Assembly (NCBI GenBank): GCA_019749945.1
Contig: JAIEPF010000017.1
Span: forward strand, 26,377 to 90,376
Origin: Burkholderiales bacterium
GTDB taxonomy: Bacteria > Pseudomonadota > Gammaproteobacteria > Burkholderiales > SG8-41
Direction of reading: 5' to 3'
DNA: 64,000 nt
Made by a program: the position numbers and the translations under genes. Of this stretch, positions 26,237 to 37,180 are shown piece after piece (the first letter of the stretch is position 1; each line of letters starts with the position of its first letter). The notes beneath the pieces were generated by a model. The model did no database searches and was not told where the DNA came from. It saw only the letters and a list, made by a program, of their open reading frames with translations.

Positions 26237-26318
26237 TTCAAGTCGGCACACCGCCGAAAAAATAATAAAATAAATCAATAGCTTGTTGATTACGCCGTAG
26301 ACAATATCCTGGCCGCAA

Positions 26319-26348
26319 TAAAAAAGCGCCCCGAACGGGGCGCTTTTT
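26319..26348. terminator. Bidirectional rho-independent terminator
   Basis: Stem GCGCCCCG (26326-26333), loop AA, stem CGGGGCGC (26336-26343), flanked by A-rich sequence to the left and TTTTT to the right. It ends the minus-strand glycine-zipper transcript (stop at 26365) and would also stop plus-strand readthrough towards it. Confidence 0.85.
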
Positions 26349-26364
26349 GGACGGCGCAGCCGGT

Positions 26365-27015
26365 TCAGCCGGCAGTGAGCACACCATTCACAACGCGCAC
26401 TTTTGCGCCCGCCTGGAATGCGGGCGGCGTGTCATACGAGAAGGTGCGGGTGCTGCCGTCGTCCATGTTGACGGTCACCTCGTAGCTGGTGGTGGATTTC
26501 ATGTTTTTTTCGACCTGGTGGCCGGCGTAGGCGCCGCCCGCCGCACCGGCAACGGTAGCAATCTTTTTGCCCGTGCCGCCGCCGACCTGATGGCCCAGCA
26601 CGCCGCCCAGCACGCCGCCTGCGATCGCGCCGAGCCCGCTGCCTTCACCTTTTTGCGCAATGGTATTTACGCTCGCAACCACGCCGCAGGTGGTGCACAC
26701 CGCCGCAGCCCTGGTCGGTTCGGCGGCTGCCGACGACGGCGTTTGCGTGGCGACCTGTGCCGGCCGTTTGGCTTCAGCTTGTTTGGGTTGCGCTTTCGGT
26801 TTGGATGGCGATCCGGACGCGGGTGCAGATGCCGTTTCTGCGGCTGTTTTTGCAGACTTGGTATTGACGGCCTCGGTTTGCAGTGCCGATTCACTGTTCT
26901 TGGAAAATGAGTTCGGCACGAGACCGGTCATGATGCCGATGCCGACCAGGCTGAATACGGTTACAGCTACTGCGGCAATGGCGACAAGCGGATTGATTTT
27001 ACTGGTTGCAGACAT
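26365..27015 (-). CDS. Glycine-zipper 2TM-domain protein (SlyB/YmgG-like)
   Basis: 216 aa. One N-terminal membrane segment (about 9-33, PLVAIAAVAVTVFSLVGIGIMTGL) lacks a lipobox. A long Ala/Lys/Pro/Ser-rich linker (about 40-100) and a CTTCG pair follow. Next comes a glycine-zipper (GLGAIAGGVLGGVLGHQVGGGTGKKIATVAGAAGGAYAGHQ, about 127-167), then a small beta domain. Such proteins are envelope proteins that span or associate with the periplasm. The precise role is unknown. A strong terminator follows. Confidence 0.8.
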   Translation of the reverse strand: MSATSKINPLVAIAAVAVTVFSLVGIGIMTGLVPNSFSKNSESALQTEAVNTKSAKTAAETASAPASGSPSKPKAQPKQAEAKRPAQVATQTPSSAAAEPTRAAAVCTTCGVVASVNTIAQKGEGSGLGAIAGGVLGGVLGHQVGGGTGKKIATVAGAAGGAYAGHQVEKNMKSTTSYEVTVNMDDGSTRTFSYDTPPAFQAGAKVRVVNGVLTAG

Positions 27016-27163
27016 GGTGGCGCTCCTTGGATGGTTCAGTTATACGGTTCCATCCTAACGCGCTACACAGGTTGCTGCGTGTGTGAAAAGTCACATGGTT
27101 ACAAAGCGTTACAACAAGCATCCGTCATCGGGCGACGACAGATGCCCGGTCAAGCGCGCAGTC

Positions 27164-29121
<1,958 letters not shown>

Positions 29122-29125
<4 letters not shown>

Positions 29126-29460
29126 TTCTTGCCCCTTACCGTTCGCCCTGAGCCTGTCGAAGGGCGTATGTCACCATTGTTGTGTCTGCTGCGCGCAAGC
29201 CTGGAGACCTCATCCCAGTCTCCACGGATCAGTGCTTCTTTCTTTTTGCGGCTCCAGCCCTTGATCCGGCGTTCAGCTGCGAGGGCTTCTTCGCGTGTTG
29301 GATGTTCCTGTGAAAACAGTAGTCTGACCGGAAGACGTGATGATGTGTATCCGGGAATTTCACGACGGGAATGTTTGCCGATCCGGGTTTCCAGGTCCTC
29401 GGTATGCCCGACATAGTAAGAATCGTCAGCACATTTGAGCATGTAGACCCAGAATCCCAT
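29122..29460 (-). CDS. Solitary GIY-YIG nuclease
   Basis: 112 aa from the ATG at 29460 ([20 protein letters not shown]). An ATG 12 bases upstream is also possible. It has the GIY-YIG motif pair as VYM...YVG, the Arg in LETRIGKH and the Glu in [15 protein letters not shown]. The last 13 residues or so are coded by a REP-type palindrome (29137-29167), whose perfect inverted copy (29475-29505) stands just before the start. The stop overlaps the start of the acetoacetyl-CoA synthetase gene by 4 bases. Function is unknown, but the gene-plus-repeat unit looks like a mobile or self-maintaining module. Confidence 0.82.
29137..29167. repeat. REP-type repeat, left arm of 31-bp inverted pair
   Basis: TACCGTTCGCCCTGAGCCTG...GGGCGT, perfectly inverted at 29475-29505. 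It belongs to the CGTTCG...GCTCAG...TCGAAGGGC family seen also at 38460 and 50185. It lies inside the 3' end of the GIY-YIG gene. Confidence 0.85.
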
Positions 29461-29474
29461 TATTGTCGGCAATA

Positions 29475-29505
29475 ACGCCCTTCGACAGGCTCAGGGCGAA
29501 CGGTA
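29475..29505. repeat. REP-type repeat, right arm of 31-bp inverted pair
   Basis: ACGCCCTTCGACAGGCTCAG...CGGTA, the exact reverse complement of 29137-29167. It lies between lysS (stop at 29528) and the GIY-YIG gene start. Confidence 0.85.
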
Positions 29506-29527
29506 GTGGTATTGATTGCCCGCTAGC

Positions 29528-31030
29528 TTATTCCGGCCGCATTTGCGGGAACAGGATCACGTCACGGATCGACGGACTGTCGGTCAGCATCATCACCACG
29601 CGGTCGATGCCGATGCCGGCGCCGCCGCAGGGCGGCAGCCCGTATTCCAGCGCGCGGATGTAGTCGGCGTCGTAGTGCATGGCTTCATGGTCGCCGGCGT
29701 CCTTCTGCCGGACCTGTTCCATGAAGCGTTCGGCCTGGTCTTCGGGGTCGTTCAGCTCCGAGAAGCCGTTGGCGATTTCGCGGCCGCAGATGTAGAGCTC
29801 GAAGCGTTCGGTGATCTCGGGGTTTTTGTCACTGCGCCGCGCCAGCGGCGAGACTTCCGCCGGGTAGTCGACGATAAATGTCGGATCCCACAGCTCGGTT
29901 TCGACGGTGTTTTCGAACAGCGTCAGCTGCAGGCCGCCGAGACCGTCGGTTTCTCGGAACGGGACTTTGAGTTCGTTGAGCTTTGCGATGATGTGCCCAC
30001 GATCACTGAGCACATCATCGCCGATGTCCGGCCGGTATTTCTTGATAGCCTCGGTGATGGTCAGGCGGGCGAAGGGTTGCGACAGATCTATGGGGCGGCC
30101 CTGGTAGGTGATCTGCTCGGTACCGCAGGCGGCATTGGCCGCTGCTCGCAGGATCTGTTCGATGAATCCCATCAGGTATTCGTGGTTGGTGTACGCCGCG
30201 TAGAACTCGAGCATGGTGAATTCCGGATTGTGCCGGGTCGACATGCCTTCATTGCGGAAATTGCGGTTGATCTCGAAAACTTTTTCAAAACCGCCGACCA
30301 CCAGCCGTTTCAGGTATAGCTCCGGCGCGATGCGCAGGTAGAGCTGCATGTCGAGCGCGTTGTGGTGGGTGACGAAGGGGCGCGCCGAGGCGCCGCCGGG
30401 GATGGGCTGCATCATCGGGGTTTCGGCTTCGTAGTAGCGCCGGTCGATCAGCAGCTTGCGGATGGCCTGGATGATGCGCGCGCGCTGCACGAACACCAGC
30501 CGCGTGTCCTCGTTCATGATCAGGTCGACGTAGCGCTGGCGGTATTTCTGTTCCTGGTCGGTCAGGCCGTGGAATTTTTCCGGCAGCGGGCGCAGCGACT
30601 TGGTCAGCAGGCGGATGGTGCTGACGCGCACCGTCAATTCGCCTTTCTGGGTCTTGAACAACGTGCCCTGGGCGCCGACGATGTCGCCGGTGTCGTAATG
30701 TTTGAATTCGTCGAGTGCGTGGGCTCCGGTATCGTCGATTGATACATACAGTTGGATGCGGCCACTCATGTCCTGGATGGTGGCGAAGGCCGCCTTGCCC
30801 ATCACCCGCTTCAGCATGATGCGGCCGGCAACGCTGACCGCGACCATCTGTTCAACCAGCGCCTTGGGATCCTTGTCCTCATGTTCCGCCGCCAGCACTT
30901 CGGCGAGGTGGGCGCGCACGAAGTCGTTGGGAAAAGCGACGCCTTCCTTGCGCAGCTGGGCCAGCTTGGCGCGGCGTTCCTCGATCATGCGATTGGTATC
31001 GACGGGCGGCGTGGTGTTCGGGTTTTCCAT
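29528..31030 (-). CDS. lysS: Lysyl-tRNA synthetase, class II
   Basis: 500 aa from the ATG at 31030 (MENPNTTPP). The N-terminal OB-fold anticodon-binding domain covers about 60-165. The class II core has motif 2 ([20 protein letters not shown]) and motif 3 ([19 protein letters not shown]) near the end. It charges tRNA-Lys. Neighbouring prfB upstream in the same direction is the classical prfB-lysS operon. Confidence 0.95.
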   Translation of the reverse strand: MENPNTTPPVDTNRMIEERRAKLAQLRKEGVAFPNDFVRAHLAEVLAAEHEDKDPKALVEQMVAVSVAGRIMLKRVMGKAAFATIQDMSGRIQLYVSIDDTGAHALDEFKHYDTGDIVGAQGTLFKTQKGELTVRVSTIRLLTKSLRPLPEKFHGLTDQEQKYRQRYVDLIMNEDTRLVFVQRARIIQAIRKLLIDRRYYEAETPMMQPIPGGASARPFVTHHNALDMQLYLRIAPELYLKRLVVGGFEKVFEINRNFRNEGMSTRHNPEFTMLEFYAAYTNHEYLMGFIEQILRAAANAACGTEQITYQGRPIDLSQPFARLTITEAIKKYRPDIGDDVLSDRGHIIAKLNELKVPFRETDGLGGLQLTLFENTVETELWDPTFIVDYPAEVSPLARRSDKNPEITERFELYICGREIANGFSELNDPEDQAERFMEQVRQKDAGDHEAMHYDADYIRALEYGLPPCGGAGIGIDRVVMMLTDSPSIRDVILFPQMRPE

Positions 31031-31099
31031 GGTGTGTTTTTCCGTTGGCAAGCCTGCGTTTACAAGTCTGATTTACAGGTCTGAATTAATTGTTGTTAA

Positions 31100-32204
31100 C
31101 TACAGGCCGGATTTGAGGCTGGCGGTAATAAAGGGATCAAGGTCGCCGTCGAGCACGCCCTGGGTATTGCCGATTTCGACGTTGGTGCGCAGATCCTTGA
31201 TGCGCGACTGGTCGAGCACATAGGAGCGGATCTGGTGGCCCCAGCCGATGTCGGTCTTGGAGTCTTCCAGCGCCTGTTTCTGTTCGTTTCTTTTGCGCAG
31301 TTCGAGCTCGTAGAGTTTCGATTTCAGCATCGCATTGGCTTCGGCGCGGTTGCGGTGCTGCGAGCGGTCGCTCTGGCACTGCACGACAATGCCGGTGGGG
31401 ATGTGGGTGATGCGCACCGCGGAGTCGGTCTTGTTGATGTGCTGGCCGCCGGCACCGGAAGCGCGGTAGGTGTCGATGCGCAGATCAGCCGGATTGATGT
31501 CGATTTCGATCGAATCATCGACTTCGGGATAGACGAACACGCTGGCGAAGGAGGTATGGCGGCGGTTGTTGGAGTCAAACGGTGATTTGCGCACCAGGCG
31601 GTGCACGCCGGATTCGGTGCGCAGGTGGCCGAAGGCGTAGTCGCCGGTGATTTTAAGCGATGCGCTTTTGATGCCGGCGACGTCTCCCGCGGATTCCTCC
31701 AGCACCTCGACGCGGAATTTTTTTTGCTCGCAATAACGCAGGTACATGCGTTCGAGGATCGAGGCCCAGTCCTGCGCCTCGGTGCCGCCGGATCCCGACT
31801 GGATGTCGAGAAAACAGTTGTTCGGATCCATCGGATTGGCGAACATGCGGCGGAACTCCATGTCCTCGACGATGCGGCCCAGTTTGGCGGTGCCCTGCTC
31901 GACGGCGACGAGGGTGTTGTCGTCCTGCTCGCCGCGCGCCATCTCGAACAGCTCCAGCGTGTCGCGCATGTCGCGGTCGAGGTCTTTCAGGGTGATGACG
32001 ATGCCTTCCAGGGTTTTGCGCTCGCGGCCGACTTCCTGCGCGCGCGCGGCGTCATTCCACAGCGCGGGGTCTTCGCTCAGCTTGACCAGTTCTTCGAGGC
32101 GGCGGGTTTTTGCCTCGTAGTCAAAGATACCTCCGCAACGCCCCCGCGCGTTCTTCAAGGTCGTGCAGGCGATTGGCGATGGCGTTGATGCGTTCGGCTT
32201 CCAT
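31100..32204 (-). CDS. prfB: Peptide chain release factor 2, with programmed +1 frameshift
   Basis: 367 aa after frameshifting. Translation starts at the ATG at 32204 ([19 protein letters not shown]...LRRYL) and meets an in-frame UGA at 32123-32121. The slip site CTT TGA C is preceded by the Shine-Dalgarno-like CGGAGG (32135-32130), the standard RF2 autoregulation signal. The +1 frame then continues [15 protein letters not shown] to 31100. The SPF motif that reads UGA/UAA is at KSPFDSNN, and the GGQ motif is [16 protein letters not shown] single-frame call would wrongly start near 32158. Confidence 0.96.
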
Positions 32205-32421
32205 GGGGTTTCCGCGAAAAAGGCGGATTTTACAGCAGCGGGGAGAGGGCGTCCCCGTGGCGGGGTGCGGCTTGCGACGCTGTTGTCACCGGCGCCGGCA
32301 TCGACCGGCGCAGGACTGCGCCGGTCGTGCCGATGTTTGGTGCGCGGTGAGTGTAGTGCCCGGCATTGATAAAAATATCAATAAAATCAAATATTTATTA
32401 TGTTTTCAACAATGAGGCTCA

Positions 32422-33360
32422 TCAAGTCACCGGCGTTTTTACCGGTTTGCCGGAGAGGTGCAACAGGAGGTTTTCGATCTGCAGATTGCCCATCGCGGTG
32501 CGGGTTTCGTGGGTCGCGCTGGCCATGTGCGGCAGCAGCACGGCGTTGTCGAGTGCGAAGAATTCCGGCGGCACATCGGGTTCCTTCTCGAATACATCAA
32601 GTCCGGCGCCGGCGATCTTTTTTTCCTGCAGATAACGCAGCAGCACCGGCTGGTCGACCACGGAACCGCGCGCGACGTTGACCAGATAACCCTGCGGGCC
32701 CAGCGCATCCAGCACGCGGGCATTGACCAGTTTGTCGGTGTCGGCGCCGCCGGGGGTGATGACCAGCAGCACATCCGAGTTTTTGGCCAGCGTCACCGCA
32801 TCCGGATCGTAGGCGTAGGGCACATCCTTCCTGTTGCGGTTGTGATACCGGATGGTCATCCTGAAGGCCCCGGCGCGCCGCGCGATTTCCTCGCCGATGC
32901 GGCCGAGGCCGAGGATGCCCAGGGTTTTGCCGCCGAGCGAAGTGGTGAGCTGATAGGTGCCGTCGCTTTTCCAGCGGCCGGCGCGCAGGTACTTGTCCGC
33001 CTGCGGAAACTTGCGCAGCGTGTTCAGCACCAGCGCCATCGCGCAGTCGGCGACGCAGTCGTTCAGCACATTGGCGGTATTGGTGACGATGATGCCGCGC
33101 TGTTTGGCGGCATCGAGGTCGATCTGGTCCACGCCGACGCCGAAGTTGGCGATGATTTCCAGTCTGGGCAGCGTGTCCATCAGTGCGGCATCGACTTTGG
33201 AGTGGCCTGTGTGGGCCAGGGCGCGGATTTTCGGCGCGGCGGCTTTCAGTGCGGCGGCGCGATCCGGCTGCTCCCACAGCTTGATCAGCGTGAATTCCTG
33301 CTCCATGCGTTTCTGGGTGCCCTGGTGGCCTTTGGCGGTGAGGATCAGGTCGTGTTTCAT
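32422..33360 (-). CDS. D-2-hydroxyacid dehydrogenase (NAD(P)-dependent)
   Basis: 312 aa, D-isomer-specific 2-hydroxyacid dehydrogenase family. The nucleotide-binding motif is LGILGLGRIGEEIARRA near 145-160. The catalytic residues are the Arg in NVARGSVVDQPVL, the Glu in FEKEPDVPPEF and the His in LLPHMASATHETR. The best fit is a glyoxylate/hydroxypyruvate or similar reductase. The substrate is undetermined. Monocistronic in appearance. Confidence 0.88.
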   Translation of the reverse strand: MKHDLILTAKGHQGTQKRMEQEFTLIKLWEQPDRAAALKAAAPKIRALAHTGHSKVDAALMDTLPRLEIIANFGVGVDQIDLDAAKQRGIIVTNTANVLNDCVADCAMALVLNTLRKFPQADKYLRAGRWKSDGTYQLTTSLGGKTLGILGLGRIGEEIARRAGAFRMTIRYHNRNRKDVPYAYDPDAVTLAKNSDVLLVITPGGADTDKLVNARVLDALGPQGYLVNVARGSVVDQPVLLRYLQEKKIAGAGLDVFEKEPDVPPEFFALDNAVLLPHMASATHETRTAMGNLQIENLLLHLSGKPVKTPVT

Positions 33361-33387
33361 GTCGGCTTTCCTGCGGTTGTCAGGTGT

Positions 33388-34290
33388 TCATTTTGCGGAG
33401 TTCGCGGCGGTATTCGAATCCGTCAGCAGCCTGCCGCCGATCGCGGCGTTGTCGGGCGCAATCCATCCGCGTTCAACCAGCGTGCCGGGATTGAAGCGGA
33501 AATTTTTTGCGGCGGCGAGTTTTTGCGCCAGGCCCGCGAGTTCGGCGCGGCCCAGCGGCTGGCTGCGCGGCAGCGCGAGCAGGATGCGGTTGCCGGTTCC
33601 GCTGACGCGCAGCACATGGAGTTCGTCGAAGGATTCACGGTAGGTATGCACCATCGAATCGTAAGGCGGGTTGCTGGCGGTGAACCAGAGGTTGCCGATC
33701 ACGACGCCATCGCTGCGCACGGCACGGCGCACCGCCGACAGGAATTCCCTGGTGGTCAGGTGAGCTGGCACGGCATTGGCGCCGAAGGCGTCAAGGAAGA
33801 TGGCATCGTAGGGCTGCTGCACCGCTTCGATGAACCTGCGTCCGTCGGCGATGTGGATTTGCATGCGTTTGTCTTCGCGGAAGCCGAGATAATTCTTCGC
33901 GGCAAACACGACTTCGGGATTGATGTCGACGGCGTCGATTTCGGCGTCGGGATAATGTTTGCGCAGGAAGGCGGGCAGGGTGCCGCCGCCCAGACCGATG
34001 ACCAGAAAGCGGCGCGCCTGTTCATTGCACAGTGCAAGTCCGGTCAGTGCCACTGGGGTATAGCCGAGCCCGAGGTATTCCGGATCGTCGAGTTTGACCA
34101 GGCTCTGGCGCACGCCGTCGCGGCCGAAACGCAGCGCGCGCATGTTGTTGCCTTCGTCGGTGACGACAACCGTGCCGTAAGCCGAGGTTTTTTCGTAGAG
34201 CACATCGCTCGCCAGCGCCGGCGGCGCCAGCAGCGCCAGCGCCAGCAGGATGCCCGATAACAGCGTACTGCCGCTTCGATGCGTTTGCAT
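33388..34290 (-). CDS. Exported spermidine-synthase-like protein
   Basis: 300 aa. An N-terminal signal peptide (ILLALALLAPPALAS) is followed by a Rossmann methyltransferase/polyamine synthase fold: LVIGLGGGTLPAFLRKHYPDA (cofactor loop), IDAVDINPEVVFAA (acidic strand end) and DAIFLDAFGANAVP. A secretion signal on a cofactor-dependent fold is unusual, so it may be a periplasmic protein that has lost synthase activity. Annotated spermidine synthase by homology only. Confidence 0.75.
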   Translation of the reverse strand: MQTHRSGSTLLSGILLALALLAPPALASDVLYEKTSAYGTVVVTDEGNNMRALRFGRDGVRQSLVKLDDPEYLGLGYTPVALTGLALCNEQARRFLVIGLGGGTLPAFLRKHYPDAEIDAVDINPEVVFAAKNYLGFREDKRMQIHIADGRRFIEAVQQPYDAIFLDAFGANAVPAHLTTREFLSAVRRAVRSDGVVIGNLWFTASNPPYDSMVHTYRESFDELHVLRVSGTGNRILLALPRSQPLGRAELAGLAQKLAAAKNFRFNPGTLVERGWIAPDNAAIGGRLLTDSNTAANSAK

Positions 34291-34321
34291 GTGTTTTCTC
34301 CCCGCTGCGGCTTTTTTTGAA

Positions 34322-36010
34322 TTATGCGGCCTGCCAGTGTTCCAGGATCAGTTGCAGCGTCACCGCGCCATTGTAATGGTTTGCCGACAGCCGGTAGGTC
34401 GCGGCGATGGTTTCGGGTAAAGGGTCGGCGTGGCCGAACAGCATGGCGTCGAGTTGCTGGCTGCCGCGGCGTAGGCGCAATTTCAAGTGACGCTCGCCGA
34501 CGATGCGCTGTGCGACGACTTCGAAACGATCATGGAAACGCGGTTCGGGAAAGCCCTGGCCCCAGACCGAGTCGGCCAGTGCCGTCGCGTTGGCCAGTGT
34601 CATGTCCTCCGGCGGCAGCGAGCCGTCGGTGACCCATTCGCGTTCGAGATCGGCGGGTGTCAGCAGCTCGGCGGCGACGGCTTCAAAGGCATCGCGGAAC
34701 GCGTTGAAGCCGTTTTCATGCAGCGTCAGGCCGGCGGCCGCGGCATGGCCGCCGAAGCGGACGATCAGTTCGGGATGGCGTTTTGATACCAGATCCAGCG
34801 CATCGCGCAGATGCAGCGCCGGAATCGAGCGCCCCGAGCCCTTGAGTTCGCCATTGCCGGCGGCGGCGAAGGCAAACGCCGGACGGTGAAATTTTTCGCG
34901 CAGGCGTGAGGCGAGAATGCCGATCACGCCCTGATGCCAGCCCGGTTCATAAAGGCTCAGCGTGTAACCGGGCTCGACATTTTCCACGGTCGCCAGCGCG
35001 GATTCCTGCATGCCGGCTTCGATGTCGCGGCGCTGGCGGTTCAGCTGGTCGAGCTGGCGCGCGATGTCGGCGGCGCGGCCGGGATCATCCGTGGTCAGGC
35101 ATTCAATGCCCAGCGACATGTCGGTGAGGCGTCCTGCGGCGTTCAATCGCGGCCCGGCGACAAAACCGAGATCGTAAGTGCCGGCACGACGGACTTCGCG
35201 TCCCGCGGCATTGAACAGCGCGTTGATGCCCGCCTGCGCGCGGCCGGCGCGGATGCGCTGCAGACCCTGCTGCACCAGCAGCCGGTTGTTGTCGTCGAGT
35301 TTGACCACGTCGGCGACGGTGCCCAGCGCGACGAGGTCGAACAGGGTGCCGAGATTGGGTTCGGCTTTGTCGGCATACGCGCCGCGTTTGCGGAATTCCG
35401 CGCGCAGCGCCAGCATCAGATAAAACATCACGCCGACACCGGCGAGGTTTTTGCTGGGGAAGGTGCAACCCGGCTGGTTGGGGTTGATGATGCACCAGGC
35501 ATCGGGCAGGCGGTCTCCGGGCAGATGATGGTCCGTGACCAGCACTTTGATGCCGAGGCGGTTGGCTTCGGCGACGCCGTCGATGCTGGCAATGCCGTTG
35601 TCGACGGTGATCAGCACGTCGGGTTTTTTTTCTGCGGCGGCGAGCTGTACGATTTCCGGCGTCAGGCCATAACCGTATTCAAAACGGTTGGGCACCAGAT
35701 AATCGACATCGGCGCCGAACAGGCGCAGCGCACGCAGGCCGACCGCGCAGGCCGTTGCGCCGTCGGCGTCGTAGTCGGCGATGATCAGCAGTTTTTTGCG
35801 CGCGGTGATGGCGTCGGCGAGCAGGGCCGCCATGGTATCGGCGTTGCGCAGCTGATTTAACGGAATCAGCCGCGACAGGTCGGGCGCGAGCTGATCGCCG
35901 TGGCTGATGCCGCGCGCGGCGTAGATGCGCGCCATGAACGGTGACACACCTTCGGCCACCAGTTGCGCGACCGCAGCGTCGTCAACGGCACGGGTAATGA
36001 TGTTGCTCAT
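34322..36010 (-). CDS. recJ: Single-stranded-DNA-specific exonuclease RecJ
   Basis: 562 aa. DHH phosphoesterase motifs are present: LLIIADYDADGATACA (motif I), LITVDNGIAS, VTDHHLPGDRLPDA (DHH) and the DHHA1 motif FGGHAAAAGLTL. The C-terminal OB domain binds ssDNA. It degrades ssDNA 5'-3' in recombination and mismatch repair. It follows the RpfE-type gene in the same direction (gap 10 bases), an arrangement I recall from other Betaproteobacteria. Confidence 0.94.
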   Translation of the reverse strand: MSNIITRAVDDAAVAQLVAEGVSPFMARIYAARGISHGDQLAPDLSRLIPLNQLRNADTMAALLADAITARKKLLIIADYDADGATACAVGLRALRLFGADVDYLVPNRFEYGYGLTPEIVQLAAAEKKPDVLITVDNGIASIDGVAEANRLGIKVLVTDHHLPGDRLPDAWCIINPNQPGCTFPSKNLAGVGVMFYLMLALRAEFRKRGAYADKAEPNLGTLFDLVALGTVADVVKLDDNNRLLVQQGLQRIRAGRAQAGINALFNAAGREVRRAGTYDLGFVAGPRLNAAGRLTDMSLGIECLTTDDPGRAADIARQLDQLNRQRRDIEAGMQESALATVENVEPGYTLSLYEPGWHQGVIGILASRLREKFHRPAFAFAAAGNGELKGSGRSIPALHLRDALDLVSKRHPELIVRFGGHAAAAGLTLHENGFNAFRDAFEAVAAELLTPADLEREWVTDGSLPPEDMTLANATALADSVWGQGFPEPRFHDRFEVVAQRIVGERHLKLRLRRGSQQLDAMLFGHADPLPETIAATYRLSANHYNGAVTLQLILEHWQAA

Positions 36011-36020
36011 CCGATGTAAT

Positions 36021-37106
36021 TCAGGCGCCGCTGATCGCAGCCCAGGTCAGGGGCCGCCGCCAGAATTTCAGGGTGTCGCTGGAGCGCAGCGTGCAGCGCA
36101 GGCAGGCGTCGGGGCCGCTGGCGACAATCACCAGTTCTTTCAGCGGACCGCTCATTGAACCACTGAGCGCGCCCCACAATGCGCCGAACCACATTTCTTC
36201 GAGGGTGTTGACGGCTTTGAGCCAGGCTTCGGGGCCGCCATAACGCAGGGCCTGATGGGCGCGATCCAGCGTGATCAGGTGACGGCCGCCGGTTTTCGGG
36301 CGGGCGCCGAACCACAGTGCGGCGCTGGCCGGGGCCGGCTGGGAATCCGCACCGCTTTGTACTGCCAGTGCCGTGGCCAGCGGATCGTCGCTCCAGATTT
36401 CGGTGAAATGACGGCCCGGCACGGCGGGTTTGCGCCCGCCGCCCCACAGCAACAGGCTGTTGACCACGGGCAGGCCGTGCGCTTCACGCGCCTGGTTGAC
36501 CGGATGTTCATGCAGCACCATCTGCGCTTCGGTCAGCACGCGATGCCAGTAACTGGCGCGCGATCCGCTCAGCACTGTCGGCGGCAGCGACCGGCCTGCC
36601 GTCGCGGCGAGCGTCGGCGCAGTGATGCCGGCGGATTCGTTTTGCCGGATGTACCAGCGTGTTGCATGCGGAGCGGTCAGGGTGATGCCGTCGGCGCTGA
36701 AATGCGCGTTGAGTGCCGCGGTCAGGGCGGCCGTCTCCTCATCACTCAAGGTCAGTGCCGGTGCGGCCAGAACCCGCGTGCCGTGGCGCTGCAGCTGGAG
36801 ATAAACCGGATCGGCGCGCAGCCAGTAATCGCTGCCGGTGTCGACGCCGTCGATGGCGGCGGTCAGCGGGGCGACCGGCCAGTCTTCGCGCTGTTCGACC
36901 TCGAAGGCCTGGCACAGCCAGACCTCGGCGTCGATCACCGGAAAGCGCTGCAGTTCGCCGCGGCCGAACATGCGGCGCAGCAGAGGTGCGGTATTGCCGT
37001 CGGCGATGGCGGATTCCATGCCGCCGGGCAGCAGCAGATCGGGTATGAACAGGGTGAGATGCACGGGATGAAATGCGGGCGCGGCCTTGTGCGACGAGTC
37101 TAGCAT
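36021..37106 (-). CDS. RpfE-type/COG4255-like conserved protein
   Basis: 361 aa from the ATG at 37106. It contains HLTLFIPDLLLPGG at the N-terminus, a central helical part, and PVVNSLLLWGGGRKPAVPG near 220, which resembles the metal-binding end of phosphoglycerate-mutase-like proteins labelled RpfE-type regulator in Betaproteobacteria. The location next to recJ and divergent from lolC supports this. Molecular function is not established, and the name rests on context and motif memory. Confidence 0.6.
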   Translation of the reverse strand: MLDSSHKAAPAFHPVHLTLFIPDLLLPGGMESAIADGNTAPLLRRMFGRGELQRFPVIDAEVWLCQAFEVEQREDWPVAPLTAAIDGVDTGSDYWLRADPVYLQLQRHGTRVLAAPALTLSDEETAALTAALNAHFSADGITLTAPHATRWYIRQNESAGITAPTLAATAGRSLPPTVLSGSRASYWHRVLTEAQMVLHEHPVNQAREAHGLPVVNSLLLWGGGRKPAVPGRHFTEIWSDDPLATALAVQSGADSQPAPASAALWFGARPKTGGRHLITLDRAHQALRYGGPEAWLKAVNTLEEMWFGALWGALSGSMSGPLKELVIVASGPDACLRCTLRSSDTLKFWRRPLTWAAISGA

Positions 37107-37180
37107 GCGCCCGCCGCCGGCAAACGGACCGGCGCAGGTCATTTATGGCAAACTGCGTTTTTGCTTTTTTGTGGTTTCCC

